Below are positions 1 through 11,142 of a DNA stretch of 64,000 nucleotides, piece by piece. Position 1 is the first letter of the stretch, and each line of letters begins with the position of its first letter. The notes under the pieces were generated by a model. The model was not told the origin of the DNA and made no database searches. It saw only the letters and a list, made by a program, of their open reading frames with translations. Origin of the DNA: an uncultured Desulfuromonas sp. (GTDB lineage: Bacteria; Desulfobacterota; Desulfuromonadia; Desulfuromonadales; Desulfuromonadaceae). The DNA is taken from positions 3,162,001 to 3,226,000 of the forward strand of contig NZ_OY787469.1 of NCBI RefSeq assembly GCF_963678835.1, written 5' to 3'. The position numbers and the translations under genes were made by a program.

Positions 1-690
1 TCCTCAGAGCAACTGCCTCTGTTGTTTTCAAGCTTCTCTCAGGCCGAGGCGTCCACATCCCGCAAATATGGCGGCACAGGCCTTGGGCTGGCTCTGACAC
101 GGCGCCTTGCCGAATTAATGGAGGGAGAAGCCGGGGTTGAAAGCACCCTTGGTAAGGGAAGTACGTTCTGGTTTACAGCCCATTTGAAAAATGAGCCCAG
201 TAAGACAAAGACCAACGACAGCACCGCAGAAAATGCCGAAGCACTGCTGAAGAAATTCTATCGGGGCCAAAAGATTCTGCTGGTGGAAGATGATGAAATC
301 AACCAGGAAATTGCGTTGGATATGCTTGAAGATGCCGGTCTTTTGGCCACAATTGCCAGCGATGGTGCCCAAGCCGTCAAGGCTGTGAGCAAGAGCGAAT
401 TTGCCCTGGTCCTCATGGATATCCAGATGCCGGTCATGGACGGACTTGAGGCGACGAAACAGATCAGAAAACGGCCTCAATATAATTCGCTACCAATCCT
501 GGCTATGACAGCCAACGCCAGCGTTGAGGACAAAGAAAACTGTCTGGCGGCAGGAATGCAGGATGTGATCAGCAAACCGGTTGATCCAGAGCAACTGTTT
601 AAGACTTTGGTCCGCTGGCTGGGAGCTATTGATGAAACACAAGGGGGAATCGCGTGCAAACAGGTCAAAATAAAATCGACCAGACTCTAA
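1..690 (+). CDS. Hybrid sensor histidine kinase, C-terminal part (cut by window edge)
   Basis: The frame is already open at base 1, so the N-terminus lies outside the window. What remains is the end of a HATPase domain (G2 box YGGTGLGLA near bases 67-93, followed by the usual GKGSTFWF ending) and a complete receiver domain at about 265-630. The receiver has the acidic pair in [12 protein letters not shown], a phosphoacceptor Asp in LVLMDIQMP (codon 418-420) and the conserved Lys in ISKPVDP. The protein would autophosphorylate and pass phosphate to its own receiver. Its stop overlaps the start of the next gene by 36 bases, so the two are probably translationally coupled. Signal input cannot be judged. 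Confidence 0.9.
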   Translation, partial: SSEQLPLLFSSFSQAEASTSRKYGGTGLGLALTRRLAELMEGEAGVESTLGKGSTFWFTAHLKNEPSKTKTNDSTAENAEALLKKFYRGQKILLVEDDEINQEIALDMLEDAGLLATIASDGAQAVKAVSKSEFALVLMDIQMPVMDGLEATKQIRKRPQYNSLPILAMTANASVEDKENCLAAGMQDVISKPVDPEQLFKTLVRWLGAIDETQGGIACKQVKIKSTRL

Positions 691-1808
691 AAACCATTCT
701 GGTGGTGGATGATATCCGCGAAAACCTGGAGGTTATCGGTGGTGTCCTGCAGAGCGAGTACCGAGTCAGGGTGATCAACTCAGGACAACGGGCGATCAAA
801 GCCGCAGCAAGTGAGCCGCGTCCCGACCTGATTCTTCTTGATGTCATGATGCCGGAAATGGATGGCTATGCCGTTCTGCGCGAACTCAAAGCCAACCCGG
901 CGACCAAAGAGATCCCGGTTATTTTCGTCACGGCCATGGATTCAGATCAGGACGAGGAATTCGGCCTGGCCCTCGGCGCGGTGGATTATGTGACTAAACC
1001 GATTAGACCGGCGATTCTGTTAGCACGAGTCCAAACCCAATTGGAATTAAAGGAGTCACGTGACCGGTTGCAGGATCAGAATACCTGGCTCGAACAGGAG
1101 GTCCGGCGACGGATGGCGGAAAACGAACTGGTCAAGGACGTCACTCTGTATGCTCTGGCCTCCCTGGCTGAAGTACGCGATCAGGAAACGGGCTATCATC
1201 TTCAGCGCACCCAAACCTATCTGGTTCTGATGATGGAGCAGCTCAAAGATCATCCACGTTTCAAAGCGGAGTTAAGCGAATCGGATCGGCAACTGATCGC
1301 TAAAGCCGCACCATTGCACGACATCGGCAAAGTCGGCATTCCCGACGAGATACTACTCAAGCCCGCACGACTGACTCCAGAAGAATTTGAGATCATGAAA
1401 ACCCACAGCAAAATCGGCGGTGATGCTCTGGCAAAAGCAGCACAACGTGTTCTTGATGCCCATCCCGACGATAAAAAAGATGCGGAAAGCCAAGGGTCTC
1501 TGGTGTTTATCGAAATCGCGCGCAAAATCGCCCAACACCATCATGAGCGTTGGGATGGTACCGGCTATCCGGACAGCCTGGCCGGCGAAGATATTCCGGT
1601 CCCAGCACGACTGATGACCCTGGTGGATGTTTTCGATGCCCTGAGTTGCAAACGCCCTTACAAAGAGCCTTTTCCCATGGAAGAAACCATCGCCATCATC
1701 TGTGAAGAGCGTGGAAAGCAATTCGACCCGGATGTTGTTGACGCGTTCGTTATTTTACAAGATCAATTTGTTGCGATTGCCAAAGAGTTTGCCAACCCAG
1801 AGCAATAA
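654..1808 (+). CDS. Response regulator with HD-GYP domain (c-di-GMP phosphodiesterase, RpfG type)
   Basis: 384 residues. The GTG start at 654 has AGGGGG five bases upstream inside the end of the preceding kinase gene. The N-terminal receiver (about residues 12-135) carries the phosphoacceptor Asp63 in LILLDVMMP and the Lys in YVTKPI. A short coiled-coil linker follows, then an HD-GYP domain with HDIGKVGIP (about residue 222), the downstream HH pair in [14 protein letters not shown] and the RPYKEP segment, all typical of active c-di-GMP hydrolases. It probably lowers c-di-GMP when phosphorylated by the neighbouring hybrid kinase. The operon context (kinase, this regulator, two more sensors) supports one multistep phosphorelay. 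Confidence 0.92.
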   Translation: MQTGQNKIDQTLKTILVVDDIRENLEVIGGVLQSEYRVRVINSGQRAIKAAASEPRPDLILLDVMMPEMDGYAVLRELKANPATKEIPVIFVTAMDSDQDEEFGLALGAVDYVTKPIRPAILLARVQTQLELKESRDRLQDQNTWLEQEVRRRMAENELVKDVTLYALASLAEVRDQETGYHLQRTQTYLVLMMEQLKDHPRFKAELSESDRQLIAKAAPLHDIGKVGIPDEILLKPARLTPEEFEIMKTHSKIGGDALAKAAQRVLDAHPDDKKDAESQGSLVFIEIARKIAQHHHERWDGTGYPDSLAGEDIPVPARLMTLVDVFDALSCKRPYKEPFPMEETIAIICEERGKQFDPDVVDAFVILQDQFVAIAKEFANPEQ

Positions 1809-1825
1809 CCTGCAGGGAGGGGTTT

Positions 1826-2884
1826 ATGGCAACCATCTTGATTGCCGATGATGACAGCATTACCCGCAACCTGCTGGAACTGAATCTGCAGGACGAAGGA
1901 CATCAGGTCACGGATGTCTCTAACGGTGAAGAAGCGCTGGAAAAACTGCTGACAGAGCAGCCCGACCTGATCATTGCCGATGTGATGATGCCGCACGTCG
2001 ATGGTTACGCCCTGTGTAAAGCCTGCAAAAACAAGCCAGCCCTGCATCACATCCCGATTATCCTCTACTCACGTTGCGACACCCGAGAACATGAACAACA
2101 ATCAGGATACGCCTTCGGTGCCGACCGCTATCTGACCAAACCCATTGATCCACAACTTCTTTCGACAACAATCGCGCAATTGCTGACGAGGCCCGACACC
2201 ATCGAACCAACGGAAATAAGTCTCGATGAAGAGATGCAACGTCTGAAAACCTACAATGAGGTGCTGTTCAACAAACGTTCGAAAAAGATGCAGGAACTCG
2301 AACAGCTGAGCAACAAGCGTAAGCTTGAATTTGCCTCCGGCGATATTGTTACACTGGTGGATGAATCAATAGACGGAATTGACCGACTTAAATCGATTAT
2401 CACCAATTTGAAAAGTTTTTGTCGCAAGGATCAACTTGAGAAAACAGAGATCGACATCAATGATCTGCTCAAAAGCACCGTCAACATCGCACGAAATGAA
2501 CTGAAGCATATCGCCACGGTTCAACTGGATCTTCAGAAGCTCCCCTCCTTCCTGTGCTTTCCCCAGCAATTGGGACAAGTGTTTCTCAATCTGCTGGTCA
2601 ACGCGGCACAAGCCATGGAAGCGCAGGGCCGGATCACCATCCGCACCTGGTCGGATCGTGACAATAACGCCATTGAGATCAGTGACACCGGCTGCGGCAT
2701 GTCGCAAAGCGTCATCGATAAAATTTTTGATCCATTTTTTACCACCAAGCCCGTTGGGCTCGGCACTGGTCTGGGTCTGTCCATTTCCACCGACATCATC
2801 CGCCGCCACAGTGGAACCATGACCGTAAACAGCGTCACGGGTGAGGGAACAACCTTTTGTATAAAACTTCCGGTATTGCCATGA
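1826..2884 (+). CDS. Receiver-HATPase protein; kinase without a visible phosphoacceptor histidine
   Basis: 352 residues, ATG at 1826 with a GGAGGGG ribosome site. Residues about 3-125 form a receiver (ADDDS acidic cluster, phosphoacceptor Asp52 in LIIADVMMP, Lys in LTKPID). Residues about 235-350 form a HATPase: N box [11 protein letters not shown]1 DTGCGM, F box FDPFFTTK, G2 GTGLGLS. Between them the region reads like the second helix of the dimerisation domain ([19 protein letters not shown]), but the first helix, which normally carries HEINNP, is absent and there is no His between the receiver and the ATPase-domain start. It may be a phosphate sink, an ATPase-only partner or an internal-deletion derivative. 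It overlaps the next gene by ATGA. Confidence 0.88.
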   Translation: MATILIADDDSITRNLLELNLQDEGHQVTDVSNGEEALEKLLTEQPDLIIADVMMPHVDGYALCKACKNKPALHHIPIILYSRCDTREHEQQSGYAFGADRYLTKPIDPQLLSTTIAQLLTRPDTIEPTEISLDEEMQRLKTYNEVLFNKRSKKMQELEQLSNKRKLEFASGDIVTLVDESIDGIDRLKSIITNLKSFCRKDQLEKTEIDINDLLKSTVNIARNELKHIATVQLDLQKLPSFLCFPQQLGQVFLNLLVNAAQAMEAQGRITIRTWSDRDNNAIEISDTGCGMSQSVIDKIFDPFFTTKPVGLGTGLGLSISTDIIRRHSGTMTVNSVTGEGTTFCIKLPVLP

Positions 2885-5800
2885 AACAAATGCCAAACAA
2901 GCTGCAGCGTCTATTCTTTTTCCCGGCTATCTTTACCGTCACGGTCTGCCTGATCCTGATCGGTACGTTTTACTATACGCTGAGAACGGACCTGAAACAG
3001 CTTTCTGAAGAGCAGTCCATTCATTCGCAGATAGAACAGCATCTCCACATCTTCCAGGACGATCTTATCGCACTGCAACAGATGCCCGTCAAAGCCTCTC
3101 AAGTGCCGTCAAAAAACCTGCAGAGAGCGTTACACAATTTGGATGCGCAATTCACAGTGTTTCGCGAACTGGCGATTCACAATGAGCAGATCAGCTCCTT
3201 GCTTCGCAACATGCAAAACAACTATCTGGCGTATAAACAATCTATTGCCGCCGTTATTGAAACAGACGCACACACATCACCGACGCGTGCTATAGAGTTG
3301 GCCAACACACGCTATTTTGACCTCCACGCATCCGTTCTCACACTAGACAAACGTATTGATGAACACATCTACATTCACGACATGGAGCTAAAAGAAGACT
3401 TTCAACGTTTCCTGAAAAAAGTGGCAGTTGCCATCATCGTCAGTCTTTTTTTTCTGTGGCCGATCTGGCAATTGTTGACGCGTCGGTTAGCCAATCAACT
3501 CAGCCAGATTGCCACCGCTCTGGGGGAGGTTACCGCTGACAAAATCCCTGACAACCTGCCACAGATTGAAACGCTCAATTCAAACGATAAAAACCTGCTC
3601 AAACCTTTAGCAAGTGCAGTGCTCTCTTTTCACCGCAACCTTATTGCCAGAATCAATGCAGAACAACGCCTTCAGGAAGAACTGTTTCGGCAACAATCCC
3701 AAAAAAAGTTTCTTGCCACAATCGCTGAGCAGTCCCCCAACGGAATTCTGCTCGCCGACTGCAGTACCCTGAAGTTTATAACGTTCAATGATTCGGCTTG
3801 TCACATGCTCGGATACAGTCGTGAAGAGTTCAGCAACATGACCCTTTACGATGTCATAGCCACCTGTTCTGCACGCGAGCTTGATCAACATATTTCCGAG
3901 CTGATTGCTACGAATGGCGGCGAATTCGAAAGCGATTACCGCCGTAAAGATGGTTCTTTGTGTCATCTGAAGATTTCGGTCAGAGTCCTTGAAATGGACG
4001 GGAAAACATGCATCAGCGGCATTTCGATTGACATTACCGAATTAATCGAAGCAAGGAGAAAACAGGCTGCTGAACATCACCAGTTAAAACAGCGCATCAA
4101 GGAACAAGCGTGCCTCTATGATATTTTTGCGTTAACAGAAGACAACACCCAACCGCTCGAAAGCGTCTTGCATCGCGTTGTCGAACGTCTTCCGGCCGGT
4201 TGGCAATACCCGGAAATGACCGAAGCGCGTATTAAATTTGCCGACCAGGTCTTTACAACAACGGCGTTTGAGGAAACCGCGTGGCAACTAAGTGCCCACG
4301 CAGTAACATTGACGGATATTCCGGTGGTGATCACCATTGTCTACCGGGAAGAGCAGCCACCGGAAAAGGCGGAGGTGTTTCTTGCGGAAGAGCGGTCATT
4401 GCTTGATGCCATCCTCAAACGAATCTGCGATGTTGCCAATCGCCACTCCACCATCGCCTCATTTGAGGAACAACATCAACTGCTTACCACCATGCTCTCG
4501 CAAACGACCAATGCCGTTCTGTTTACGGATTTTGAAACCGGGCAATTTATTGAGTTCAACAATGCCGCCGCAGCCGACCTCGGCTACACCCGCGAAGAAT
4601 TTTTCCAGCTCAACGTTATCGATATTCAAGCAGAGCAAAAACCAGAAGAAATTGAAGAAAAGAACCAAAGAGTCGCAGCGGGTGAAAAAATAAACTTTGA
4701 AACCCAACATCGCGGCAAAGATGGATCGGTGCGTGATCTCTTCATGACCTTGCGGCGCATTACATTCCGTGGTCGGCAGATGATTGCCGCCTCTTGGCAC
4801 GATATAACCGAGCAGAAAAAACGCTTACGCGATCAAAAAAAGACTGTGGAACGTCTGCGCATGCAGAGCCAACTGTTGGGCAGAATAGCTTTGTTGCCTG
4901 CTGCAATCGAGGGCGATCTCGACCAGTTCTCTTACAAAACAACAGAGATGCTGGCTACGAACCTTGGTATTGAACGGGTCTCAACCTGGCTCTACAACAA
5001 CGATCAAACTGAACTGCGTTGTATTTCGCTCTACGACAGCAACCGTCAGCAGCATAGCCGTGACATGGTTCTGACTGAGGAGAAGTTCAAAGATGAGCTG
5101 CAAGCGCTCAAACAATCGCGCTACGTCAATGCCGATGATCCCTGTAACGACCCACGTATCAATGGCGACCGCAAAAGTTATCTGGAACAGCGGGGCATTA
5201 CATCCATGCTCGATTGCAGTATCATCTCGGCGGGTCGCCACCGCGGCGTGATCTGTTTTGAATATGTCAACCGACCTCACCACTGGGAACATGATGAAAT
5301 TATTTTCGGCTGCCAGATCGCCGACCAACTGGGCATGGTTCTGCTGACTCAGGATCGGCTGCAAGCAAATCGTGACGCCGAAACCAGTCGCCTGGAATTG
5401 CTGCAAAGCGAAGAGCGTTTGCGCTGTATTACAGATTCCGCCAGTGATGCCATTTTGATGATGGACCCACAGGGTGCCATCAGCTACTGGAATCCGGCGG
5501 CAACGCAGATTTTCGGTTACGCGGCCGAAGAAGCGCTTGGCCAGAACCTGCACACATTATTAGCCCCCCAAAAACATAGAGAATCGCATCTCAGAGCCTT
5601 TCCGAAATTTTTGCGCACCGGCACCGGTGCGGCCGTAAACAAAACGGTTGAACTAACTGCAATCTGCAAGGATGGACGGAAAATTCCCATTGCCCTCTCC
5701 CTCTCAGCAGTTCATTTAAACGAATTCTGGCATGCCGTTGCCATCGTCAGAGATATTTCAGAGTCCAAGCAACATGAAGCAGAGCTTCTCGAAGCGAAAC

Positions 5801-8490
5801 AACGGGCCGAGCAGAGCGAACAGGCAAAAACACAAGTTCTTGAGCAACTCGAAGATATCGTTGCAAACCGCACCCGTGAACTGAAACAGACGAACTTGAA
5901 ATTACAGGCTATTTTTGATGCAGCAACCAGTGGCATCGCTCAGATCAAAGATCGAATCATTATCCGCTGTAATCGACGCATGGAAGAAATTTTCGGATAT
6001 GGTCCCGGTGAAATGCTCAACCTGTCAACACGCGTCTGGTATGCCAGCGATTCCCAATACCTTCGCGTAGGGGATCAGATCAACGAAGCGGTGGCCAGCC
6101 AGGGTGAATACAGTTCAGGGGATGTCCTGCTGTGTCGCAAAGACGGCAGCCGTTTCTGGGCCCGTTCAAAAGCTAAAAAACTCCAGCTCGAAGGATTGGA
6201 AAATACATTTGTTTCCGTGTTTGACGATGTCACCGCCGAGCGGAAAGCTGCAGAAGCCCTGCGCCTCGCGAAAGAGAGTGCCGAAGAAGCCAACCTGGCA
6301 AAAAGCTCATTCCTGGCCAATATGAGCCATGAAATCCGCACACCCATGAACGCGATTATCGGCCTGGCCCACCTGCTTAAACGCGATGCGACCCAGCAGC
6401 AGGTGGGACAACTGGAAAAAGTCTCTGATGCCGCTCAACATCTTCTGAGAATCATCAACGACATTCTCGATTTCTCAAAGATTGAAGCCGGTAAAATGAT
6501 CCTCGAGCCCATGGATTTTGAGCTGGTGAATGTCATCGACACGGTCCGTTCCCTTTTGGCGGAAAAAGCCGTGGGCAAGGGGCTTGAATTTATCACCAAC
6601 ATTGCCGACCTTCCTCAGTATCTCCACGGTGACGGACTCCGACTGGGACAGATTCTGCTCAACTTTTCCGACAATGCCGTCAAATTTACCAACTGCGGCA
6701 GCATCTCTCTTCATGCCAGCCAGCTCAGCGAAGAGGACGGTAGCATTTGGATTTGCTTCACGGTCAGTGATACCGGAGTCGGTATGACGGAGGCGCAACA
6801 ACGCCATCTGTTTGAAGCTTTTGAACAGGGAGACAGATCAACAACGCGCCAGTATGGCGGAACAGGTCTGGGACTGGCCATATCAAAAAGGCTGACGGAT
6901 CTGATGGGCGGAGAGATCGGCGTGAAAAGTACCCCCGGCAGCGGGAGTAAATTCTGGGTAAATCTGCCCTTTGGCAAAGTCGTTAACCGCAAAGACCAGC
7001 ACAATTATCAACCGATACCACCAGGAACCAGAGTACTTGTCGCCGACGATCACCCCGAAGCACTGGAGATACTGGCTTACATGCTGACCCAGTTACAGTG
7101 CAGTGTAACAGCCGTCTCTGGAGGCCTGGAAGCCGCTGGGGCCGTCAGTATGGCGGACCATACACACACACCTTTTGAACTGGTTCTGATGGATTGGGAA
7201 ATGCCTAAAACCAATGGGCTTGACGCGGCTCAGCTGATCCTCAGTGAAAAATTGACAGCTCCTCCCAAACTGATCCTGATCAGTGGCACCCATCTCAAAA
7301 ATTCTGAGATTCTGAAAAAGTATGGCTTTATCGGCTTCATTGCCAAACCGATTACCCCAGAGTCACTCAAAACCTCATTGGAAGAGATCCTCAATCAGCA
7401 CGCAGGCGAAACAAACGGGAACCTGCGTCATCTGGAAAGGAAGCTGAACAACCACGCCGGACAACATCTGCTGCTGGCAGAGGACAATCCGCTAAATCAA
7501 GAGGTCGCTCTGGAAATGTTGGAAAGTCTGGGGTTGAATGTCGCGGTTGTTGAGGACGGCCTTGAGGCCGTCGAACTAGCCCGTCAGCACGACTTTGATC
7601 TTATTTTGATGGATATTCAAATGCCCGCAATGGACGGTCTTGAGGCAACCCGCCGAATCAGAACGCTCGCAGGCTGCAAAAACACACCAATTCTTGCCAT
7701 GACCGCCAACGCTTTTGAAGAAGACCAGAAAAACTGCTCAGAAGCCGGGATGAATGCCCATATTGCCAAGCCGGTTGACCCGGAGTTGCTCTATAAAATG
7801 TTGCTTGAGTGGTTGCCGGAACCAGAGGCTGGCCTCAAAATTTCCAGCAAGTCAACTGAGGAAAATTTTTTACCGGAACCAGCATCCTTTACCCCCGAAT
7901 CCATTCCGGGTTTTGATTATTCAGCCGGCTTGCGCAGTGTCCTGGGAAAACCGCAACGTCTGATCAATTTTCTGCAACGCTTCGGCCAAGAACATACCGA
8001 TGATGCACACAAGATTCGCACCCTTCTCAAATCGGGTGACGTTGATGATGCGCAACGCATGGCCCACACGTTAAAAGGTGTCGCCGGCACCGTTGGTCTT
8101 GTCCAGATTCAAAAACTGGCCCAAAAGGTCGAGATGAGCCTCAAAAAAAATGAACCTGACACGTCAGTTATCGCTCATCTTGACTCGTTAGAGCAGCAAC
8201 TTGTCCCGCTTGAGCAAACGTTGAACAACCTTCCGGTCTCATCCCTCCCGGCCCCAGCAGAATGGGCCGGGCTGAAACCACAACTCGAAGCCCTGGAGAG
8301 ATTTCTCCAAACCGATGACCTGGAAGCAGCCAACCTGTTTGCGGAACTGCGTAACCAGATGAATAACACCTTTGGCAAAGAAGCCATCCGCCTGGGAAGA
8401 ATGATTGATTCTTTCGCCTTTGAAGAAGCCGCAGAACTTCTAAATGAGCTGAGGGGAATGATCCCGAACGCAGACAGTGGTAAAAAGTAA
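2881..8490 (+). CDS. Large membrane hybrid histidine kinase (multi-PAS, GAF, two receivers, Hpt)
   Basis: 1869 residues. The ATG at 2881 is preferred over an upstream in-frame TTG because it makes the classic ATGA overlap with the preceding gene. Order: membrane helix about 12-30, a periplasmic helical region, membrane helix about 181-199, PAS about 276-400, PAS about 534-650, GAF about 665-825, PAS about 845-960, PAS about 1008-1120, dimerisation domain with His1150 in [10 protein letters not shown], HATPase about 1240-1365 ([15 protein letters not shown]), receiver 1 with Asp1438 in LMDWEMP, receiver 2 with Asp1578 in LMDIQMP, and an Hpt domain with His1729 in AHTLKGVAG. It is a complete His-Asp-His relay in one chain. 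It is the last gene of the four-gene signalling operon and could feed the HD-GYP regulator. Confidence 0.93.
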   Translation: MKQMPNKLQRLFFFPAIFTVTVCLILIGTFYYTLRTDLKQLSEEQSIHSQIEQHLHIFQDDLIALQQMPVKASQVPSKNLQRALHNLDAQFTVFRELAIHNEQISSLLRNMQNNYLAYKQSIAAVIETDAHTSPTRAIELANTRYFDLHASVLTLDKRIDEHIYIHDMELKEDFQRFLKKVAVAIIVSLFFLWPIWQLLTRRLANQLSQIATALGEVTADKIPDNLPQIETLNSNDKNLLKPLASAVLSFHRNLIARINAEQRLQEELFRQQSQKKFLATIAEQSPNGILLADCSTLKFITFNDSACHMLGYSREEFSNMTLYDVIATCSARELDQHISELIATNGGEFESDYRRKDGSLCHLKISVRVLEMDGKTCISGISIDITELIEARRKQAAEHHQLKQRIKEQACLYDIFALTEDNTQPLESVLHRVVERLPAGWQYPEMTEARIKFADQVFTTTAFEETAWQLSAHAVTLTDIPVVITIVYREEQPPEKAEVFLAEERSLLDAILKRICDVANRHSTIASFEEQHQLLTTMLSQTTNAVLFTDFETGQFIEFNNAAAADLGYTREEFFQLNVIDIQAEQKPEEIEEKNQRVAAGEKINFETQHRGKDGSVRDLFMTLRRITFRGRQMIAASWHDITEQKKRLRDQKKTVERLRMQSQLLGRIALLPAAIEGDLDQFSYKTTEMLATNLGIERVSTWLYNNDQTELRCISLYDSNRQQHSRDMVLTEEKFKDELQALKQSRYVNADDPCNDPRINGDRKSYLEQRGITSMLDCSIISAGRHRGVICFEYVNRPHHWEHDEIIFGCQIADQLGMVLLTQDRLQANRDAETSRLELLQSEERLRCITDSASDAILMMDPQGAISYWNPAATQIFGYAAEEALGQNLHTLLAPQKHRESHLRAFPKFLRTGTGAAVNKTVELTAICKDGRKIPIALSLSAVHLNEFWHAVAIVRDISESKQHEAELLEAKQRAEQSEQAKTQVLEQLEDIVANRTRELKQTNLKLQAIFDAATSGIAQIKDRIIIRCNRRMEEIFGYGPGEMLNLSTRVWYASDSQYLRVGDQINEAVASQGEYSSGDVLLCRKDGSRFWARSKAKKLQLEGLENTFVSVFDDVTAERKAAEALRLAKESAEEANLAKSSFLANMSHEIRTPMNAIIGLAHLLKRDATQQQVGQLEKVSDAAQHLLRIINDILDFSKIEAGKMILEPMDFELVNVIDTVRSLLAEKAVGKGLEFITNIADLPQYLHGDGLRLGQILLNFSDNAVKFTNCGSISLHASQLSEEDGSIWICFTVSDTGVGMTEAQQRHLFEAFEQGDRSTTRQYGGTGLGLAISKRLTDLMGGEIGVKSTPGSGSKFWVNLPFGKVVNRKDQHNYQPIPPGTRVLVADDHPEALEILAYMLTQLQCSVTAVSGGLEAAGAVSMADHTHTPFELVLMDWEMPKTNGLDAAQLILSEKLTAPPKLILISGTHLKNSEILKKYGFIGFIAKPITPESLKTSLEEILNQHAGETNGNLRHLERKLNNHAGQHLLLAEDNPLNQEVALEMLESLGLNVAVVEDGLEAVELARQHDFDLILMDIQMPAMDGLEATRRIRTLAGCKNTPILAMTANAFEEDQKNCSEAGMNAHIAKPVDPELLYKMLLEWLPEPEAGLKISSKSTEENFLPEPASFTPESIPGFDYSAGLRSVLGKPQRLINFLQRFGQEHTDDAHKIRTLLKSGDVDDAQRMAHTLKGVAGTVGLVQIQKLAQKVEMSLKKNEPDTSVIAHLDSLEQQLVPLEQTLNNLPVSSLPAPAEWAGLKPQLEALERFLQTDDLEAANLFAELRNQMNNTFGKEAIRLGRMIDSFAFEEAAELLNELRGMIPNADSGKK

Positions 8491-8496
8491 TTATGA

Positions 8497-8907
8497 TTTT
8501 TTGCCAAAGACGGACCTGATAAATTCACAGTCGTTGGCCGTCTGCCGTCGCTACTGCGATTCAGTGCCATTAATGATTCATACATTCGAAGGCACGTCAC
8601 AGCGTATTGGCGAACTTATCAATCGCGACCTGGCATTCCTACAGCTCGCACCCTGTACACAAACGGTTTACAGACCGAGCAGGCATCCTCAACATGCTGT
8701 TTATCCCCCTCTGAAACCTATACCGCAGCCAACGAAAAACGTGCCCAGCAATGTTTTGAAACTCTGCGGCCCCAAGGGATCACGCTGTCCGAAGAATTGC
8801 ACCAGCACGAAAATCGGTTCCGGCAACTACCGGCCGTATGGCAAAAACTGCCTACAGAAGAACCCAAATCTTTGAACTCGTCCATGGAGCGTATGAAGCC
8901 GCCTTAA
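8497..8907 (+). pseudogene. Possible decayed coding remnant between two sensor kinases
   Basis: No clear gene fills bases 8491-9037. One frame is open from 8497 to the TAA at 8905 but has no credible start. Its second half looks protein-like (for example ETYTAANEKRAQQCFETLR followed by a Glu/Gln/Leu-rich helix), whereas upstream a different frame (around 8570-8645) looks more protein-like. A third short stretch near 8957-9000 (VERVDKLSVEMDLRHNDLI) also has coding character. The simplest reading is a frameshifted, degraded gene. I do not recognise the family. Confidence 0.25.
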
Positions 8908-9037
8908 GAATGGTTGTCGAATACGAGCCCCCAAATTAGCGTGACGTCCGCATCCGTTTGGTTGAACGTGTTGATAAACTTTCAGTTGAAATGGACTTGC
9001 GGCATAACGATCTGATCTCTTCCGGCAACCTGAGATC

Positions 9038-10180
9038 TCAGTCCATCACCGGCAAGGAAAGGGTAAAGGTCGTTCCCTCAGAGTCCGTCGAGGTAAATTC
9101 GACCTTGCCACCCAACAACTTCTCACCGATCAATTTCATTGAATAGGTTCCCAGACCACGTCCGTCACCGTGTTTCGTGCTGAAATTCTTTTCAAAAAGA
9201 CGTAACTGAACATTTTCTGGAATCATCTGATTATTGTGCACATGAAAGATGGCCCGGTCTGCCACCTTCGACATCCCCACCTTCGACATCCCCACCTTCA
9301 CCACTTCATTGTCAGTGCTCGCTTCGAGTGCATTGGTGATCATGTTACAAAGTACGCGCAGCACAAGAGAAACATCACTGTACAAGTGGACATTCTGATC
9401 AGGAGCAAAAATCTCAAGATGTTTTTTTTCAGCGACGGGATGATGACTGTAAAAAGAGCGAATCTCGGCAAAAAGATTATCCGTTGAAACCTCTGTCTTT
9501 TGCAATGAGGCCTCGGTAGCATGCTTTGAAAGCATTTTCTGCACTTCAACCTCTTTGATGAGTCGTTCACTCAAGTTATGAATCACCTGACTGTACTTCT
9601 CAATTTTTTTATCACGTAAAAGAAGATTGCTGGCACCGTACAGTCCATTGAGCAAATTGTTTATATCATGATAAAAGGTTTTCTCCAGAACGGCGCGTTG
9701 TTGATCAACCGTAATATCCTGAATAAAAAGAAACAGCAGCCGATAGCCTCCGATCCGAATCGGCTGGGATCGGATGCGCAAATACAATTCGTTACATCCT
9801 TCCTCAGCCCTCATGGTCAGGGCACAGGTTTCCTCAGCAGCCTGATCTGAATGAATGCTGGACAGCATGGCCACTACAGCCCCACATGTGGAACAGAATT
9901 TTGACGTTCCACAGCCTCCAGGCATTTCGTCGGAGTGAATGCACTGCAATATTTCACCAGGCCGTAAACCAAAAAACTCGTACGTATCGCCGATGCCGAG
10001 CATTTTTATAAACTTGTCGTTCAAAGACAAAACCTGGCGTTGCTCATTCACGATTGCAAACAGCCCACTCACCGAGTTCAGCAGGACTGACACAACCTCA
10101 CTATGACTGATAACCTCCAACTGACGGGAAAGCTCCTCCTGAGTCAATCGCCGAGCCGGAGCAAAGTTTGTCTCAATCAT
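9038..10180 (-). CDS. Cytosolic PAS-domain sensor histidine kinase with Cys cluster
   Basis: 380 residues from the ATG at 10180, which has AAAGG seven bases upstream; an ATG at 10195 is in frame but lacks a ribosome site. There are no membrane helices. A PAS domain (about residues 40-165) contains a four-Cys-rich loop, GGCGTSKFCSTCGAV, preceded by HSDE, which could bind metal, Fe-S or heme. The dimerisation helix carries the H box FYHDINNLLNG. The HATPase has N box NMITNALEAS and G2 box GDGRGLGTYS. A 15-base in-frame tandem duplication (9264-9298) gives VGMSKVGMSK in the ATPase domain. No receiver lies beside it, so the partner is unknown. Confidence 0.85.
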   Translation of the reverse strand: MIETNFAPARRLTQEELSRQLEVISHSEVVSVLLNSVSGLFAIVNEQRQVLSLNDKFIKMLGIGDTYEFFGLRPGEILQCIHSDEMPGGCGTSKFCSTCGAVVAMLSSIHSDQAAEETCALTMRAEEGCNELYLRIRSQPIRIGGYRLLFLFIQDITVDQQRAVLEKTFYHDINNLLNGLYGASNLLLRDKKIEKYSQVIHNLSERLIKEVEVQKMLSKHATEASLQKTEVSTDNLFAEIRSFYSHHPVAEKKHLEIFAPDQNVHLYSDVSLVLRVLCNMITNALEASTDNEVVKVGMSKVGMSKVADRAIFHVHNNQMIPENVQLRLFEKNFSTKHGDGRGLGTYSMKLIGEKLLGGKVEFTSTDSEGTTFTLSLPVMD

Positions 10181-10195
10181 AAGAAAGCCTTTCAT

Positions 10196-10506
10196 TAATA
10201 TTTATCGTCTACCCGTTTCGCCCCACAGAATAATGACTTTAAAGTCCTCAACGTGTGCTCTGTCAAAACTGAAAATTCAGAGGTATGGCTCAGCATCGTA
10301 TCGTTCACGCAAGGCACGAAATAACCAAAGGGACCAATACATTTCAAGATGATGCAACAACGTGAGAATGGTGCAAGGAGAAGCCAGACCCGACGATTTC
10401 ATGTTGACGGATCACGAACTCTTGCATTTTACCATAACTTAAAAATAAAGCGCGTTGTTCTCAAGCCCACGCCCTTGTCATCAGAGTGTCGGAGTCTGCA
10501 AAAGAC
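10196..10506. other. Intergenic stretch without a convincing gene
   Basis: About 310 bases between the PAS kinase and a terminator. A 41-codon minus-strand frame (10277-10402) has protein-like composition but no ribosome-binding site. I see no RNA gene. Confidence 0.4.
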
Positions 10507-10535
10507 AAAAAAGGCCTGATCAACAAGATCAGGCC
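10507..10535 (-). terminator. Rho-independent terminator abutting a MITE
   Basis: On the minus strand GGCCTGATC pairs with GATCAGGCC around a five-base loop and is followed by six T. The MITE at 10536 begins directly at the upstream edge of the stem, so the repeat separates the terminator from the gene it once served. Nearly the same stem occurs beside tRNA-Gly at 24899 and at 14183. Confidence 0.7.
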
Positions 10536-10689
10536 ACAGGCTGTTGAAAAACAGCCTGTGGAGCCCATGGACGGGCGACCAAAATCAAGGACAGGTTTCC
10601 AAGCCCTTGATTTTGTAAGCGAGGCGGAAATCGCATTTTCGGTTTGCGTCATTGAAAAGGCCCCGGATGGGACTTTTTCAACATCCTGT
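10536..10689. repeat. MITE-like repeat, copy 1 of 3
   Basis: About 154 bases bounded by terminal inverted repeats ACAGGCTGTTGAAAAA and its complement with one mismatch. Copies lie at 13888-14047 and 35426-35581. The interior is conserved (GGCGGAAATCGCA, then AAGGCCCC near the right end) and has no gene. It is probably moved by a transposase encoded elsewhere. Confidence 0.75.
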
Positions 10690-10727
10690 TAGGTCGCACT
10701 TTGCCTTTGGGGAAAGAACAACCTGAC

Positions 10728-10961
10728 TCATAATGACAAGGTTTTCTTTTTATCGGCAATGAACGTATCACTATCAAAGCGAGTGGAAGGACCAGACTGC
10801 TCCCCTTCAATCAAGGCCTGGCGTAGTTCTTCGAGTTTCAGATGGTCTCTGCGGATCAGATCCCGAACATAGTCCGACGTGTTGGCATAACGGCCACTTT
10901 GAACACACTGTTCGACCCAGTTCTTCATTTGATCCGGCAATGAAATATTCATCATTGCCAT
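10728..10961 (-). CDS. ParD-family antitoxin, apparently without its ParE toxin
   Basis: 77 residues. ATG at 10961 with AAGGAG seven bases upstream. The N-terminus MNISLPDQMKNWVE followed by GRYANTSDYVRDLIRRD is the ribbon-helix-helix DNA-binding domain of ParD/CopG-type antitoxins; the charged C-terminal tail would wrap the toxin. In type II modules parE normally follows within a few bases, but here a MITE and a terminator come next and no ParE-like frame is visible. The toxin gene was probably lost. An orphan antitoxin may still repress its own promoter or neutralise a toxin encoded elsewhere. Confidence 0.85.
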   Translation of the reverse strand: MAMMNISLPDQMKNWVEQCVQSGRYANTSDYVRDLIRRDHLKLEELRQALIEGEQSGPSTRFDSDTFIADKKKTLSL

Positions 10962-11142
10962 AGGACTCTCCTTCTAAAAAGTCTTAGATTCAGCTTATGG
11001 CAAACTTTGCCATCTTATTCAATGACGGAGAGAAATACATTGAACCTGGTAAAAGCTGATCATTGAACGGGAAAAGGATTACCAGGGGAAAGTTCGGCAC
11101 GCCAAACTTTTATACACACGCGGACATAACAACTTCCATTGG

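Noticed and set aside
10277..10402. 41-codon minus-strand frame with protein-like composition
   Set aside because: No ribosome-binding site, no recognisable motif and an in-frame stop upstream; kept only as a note.
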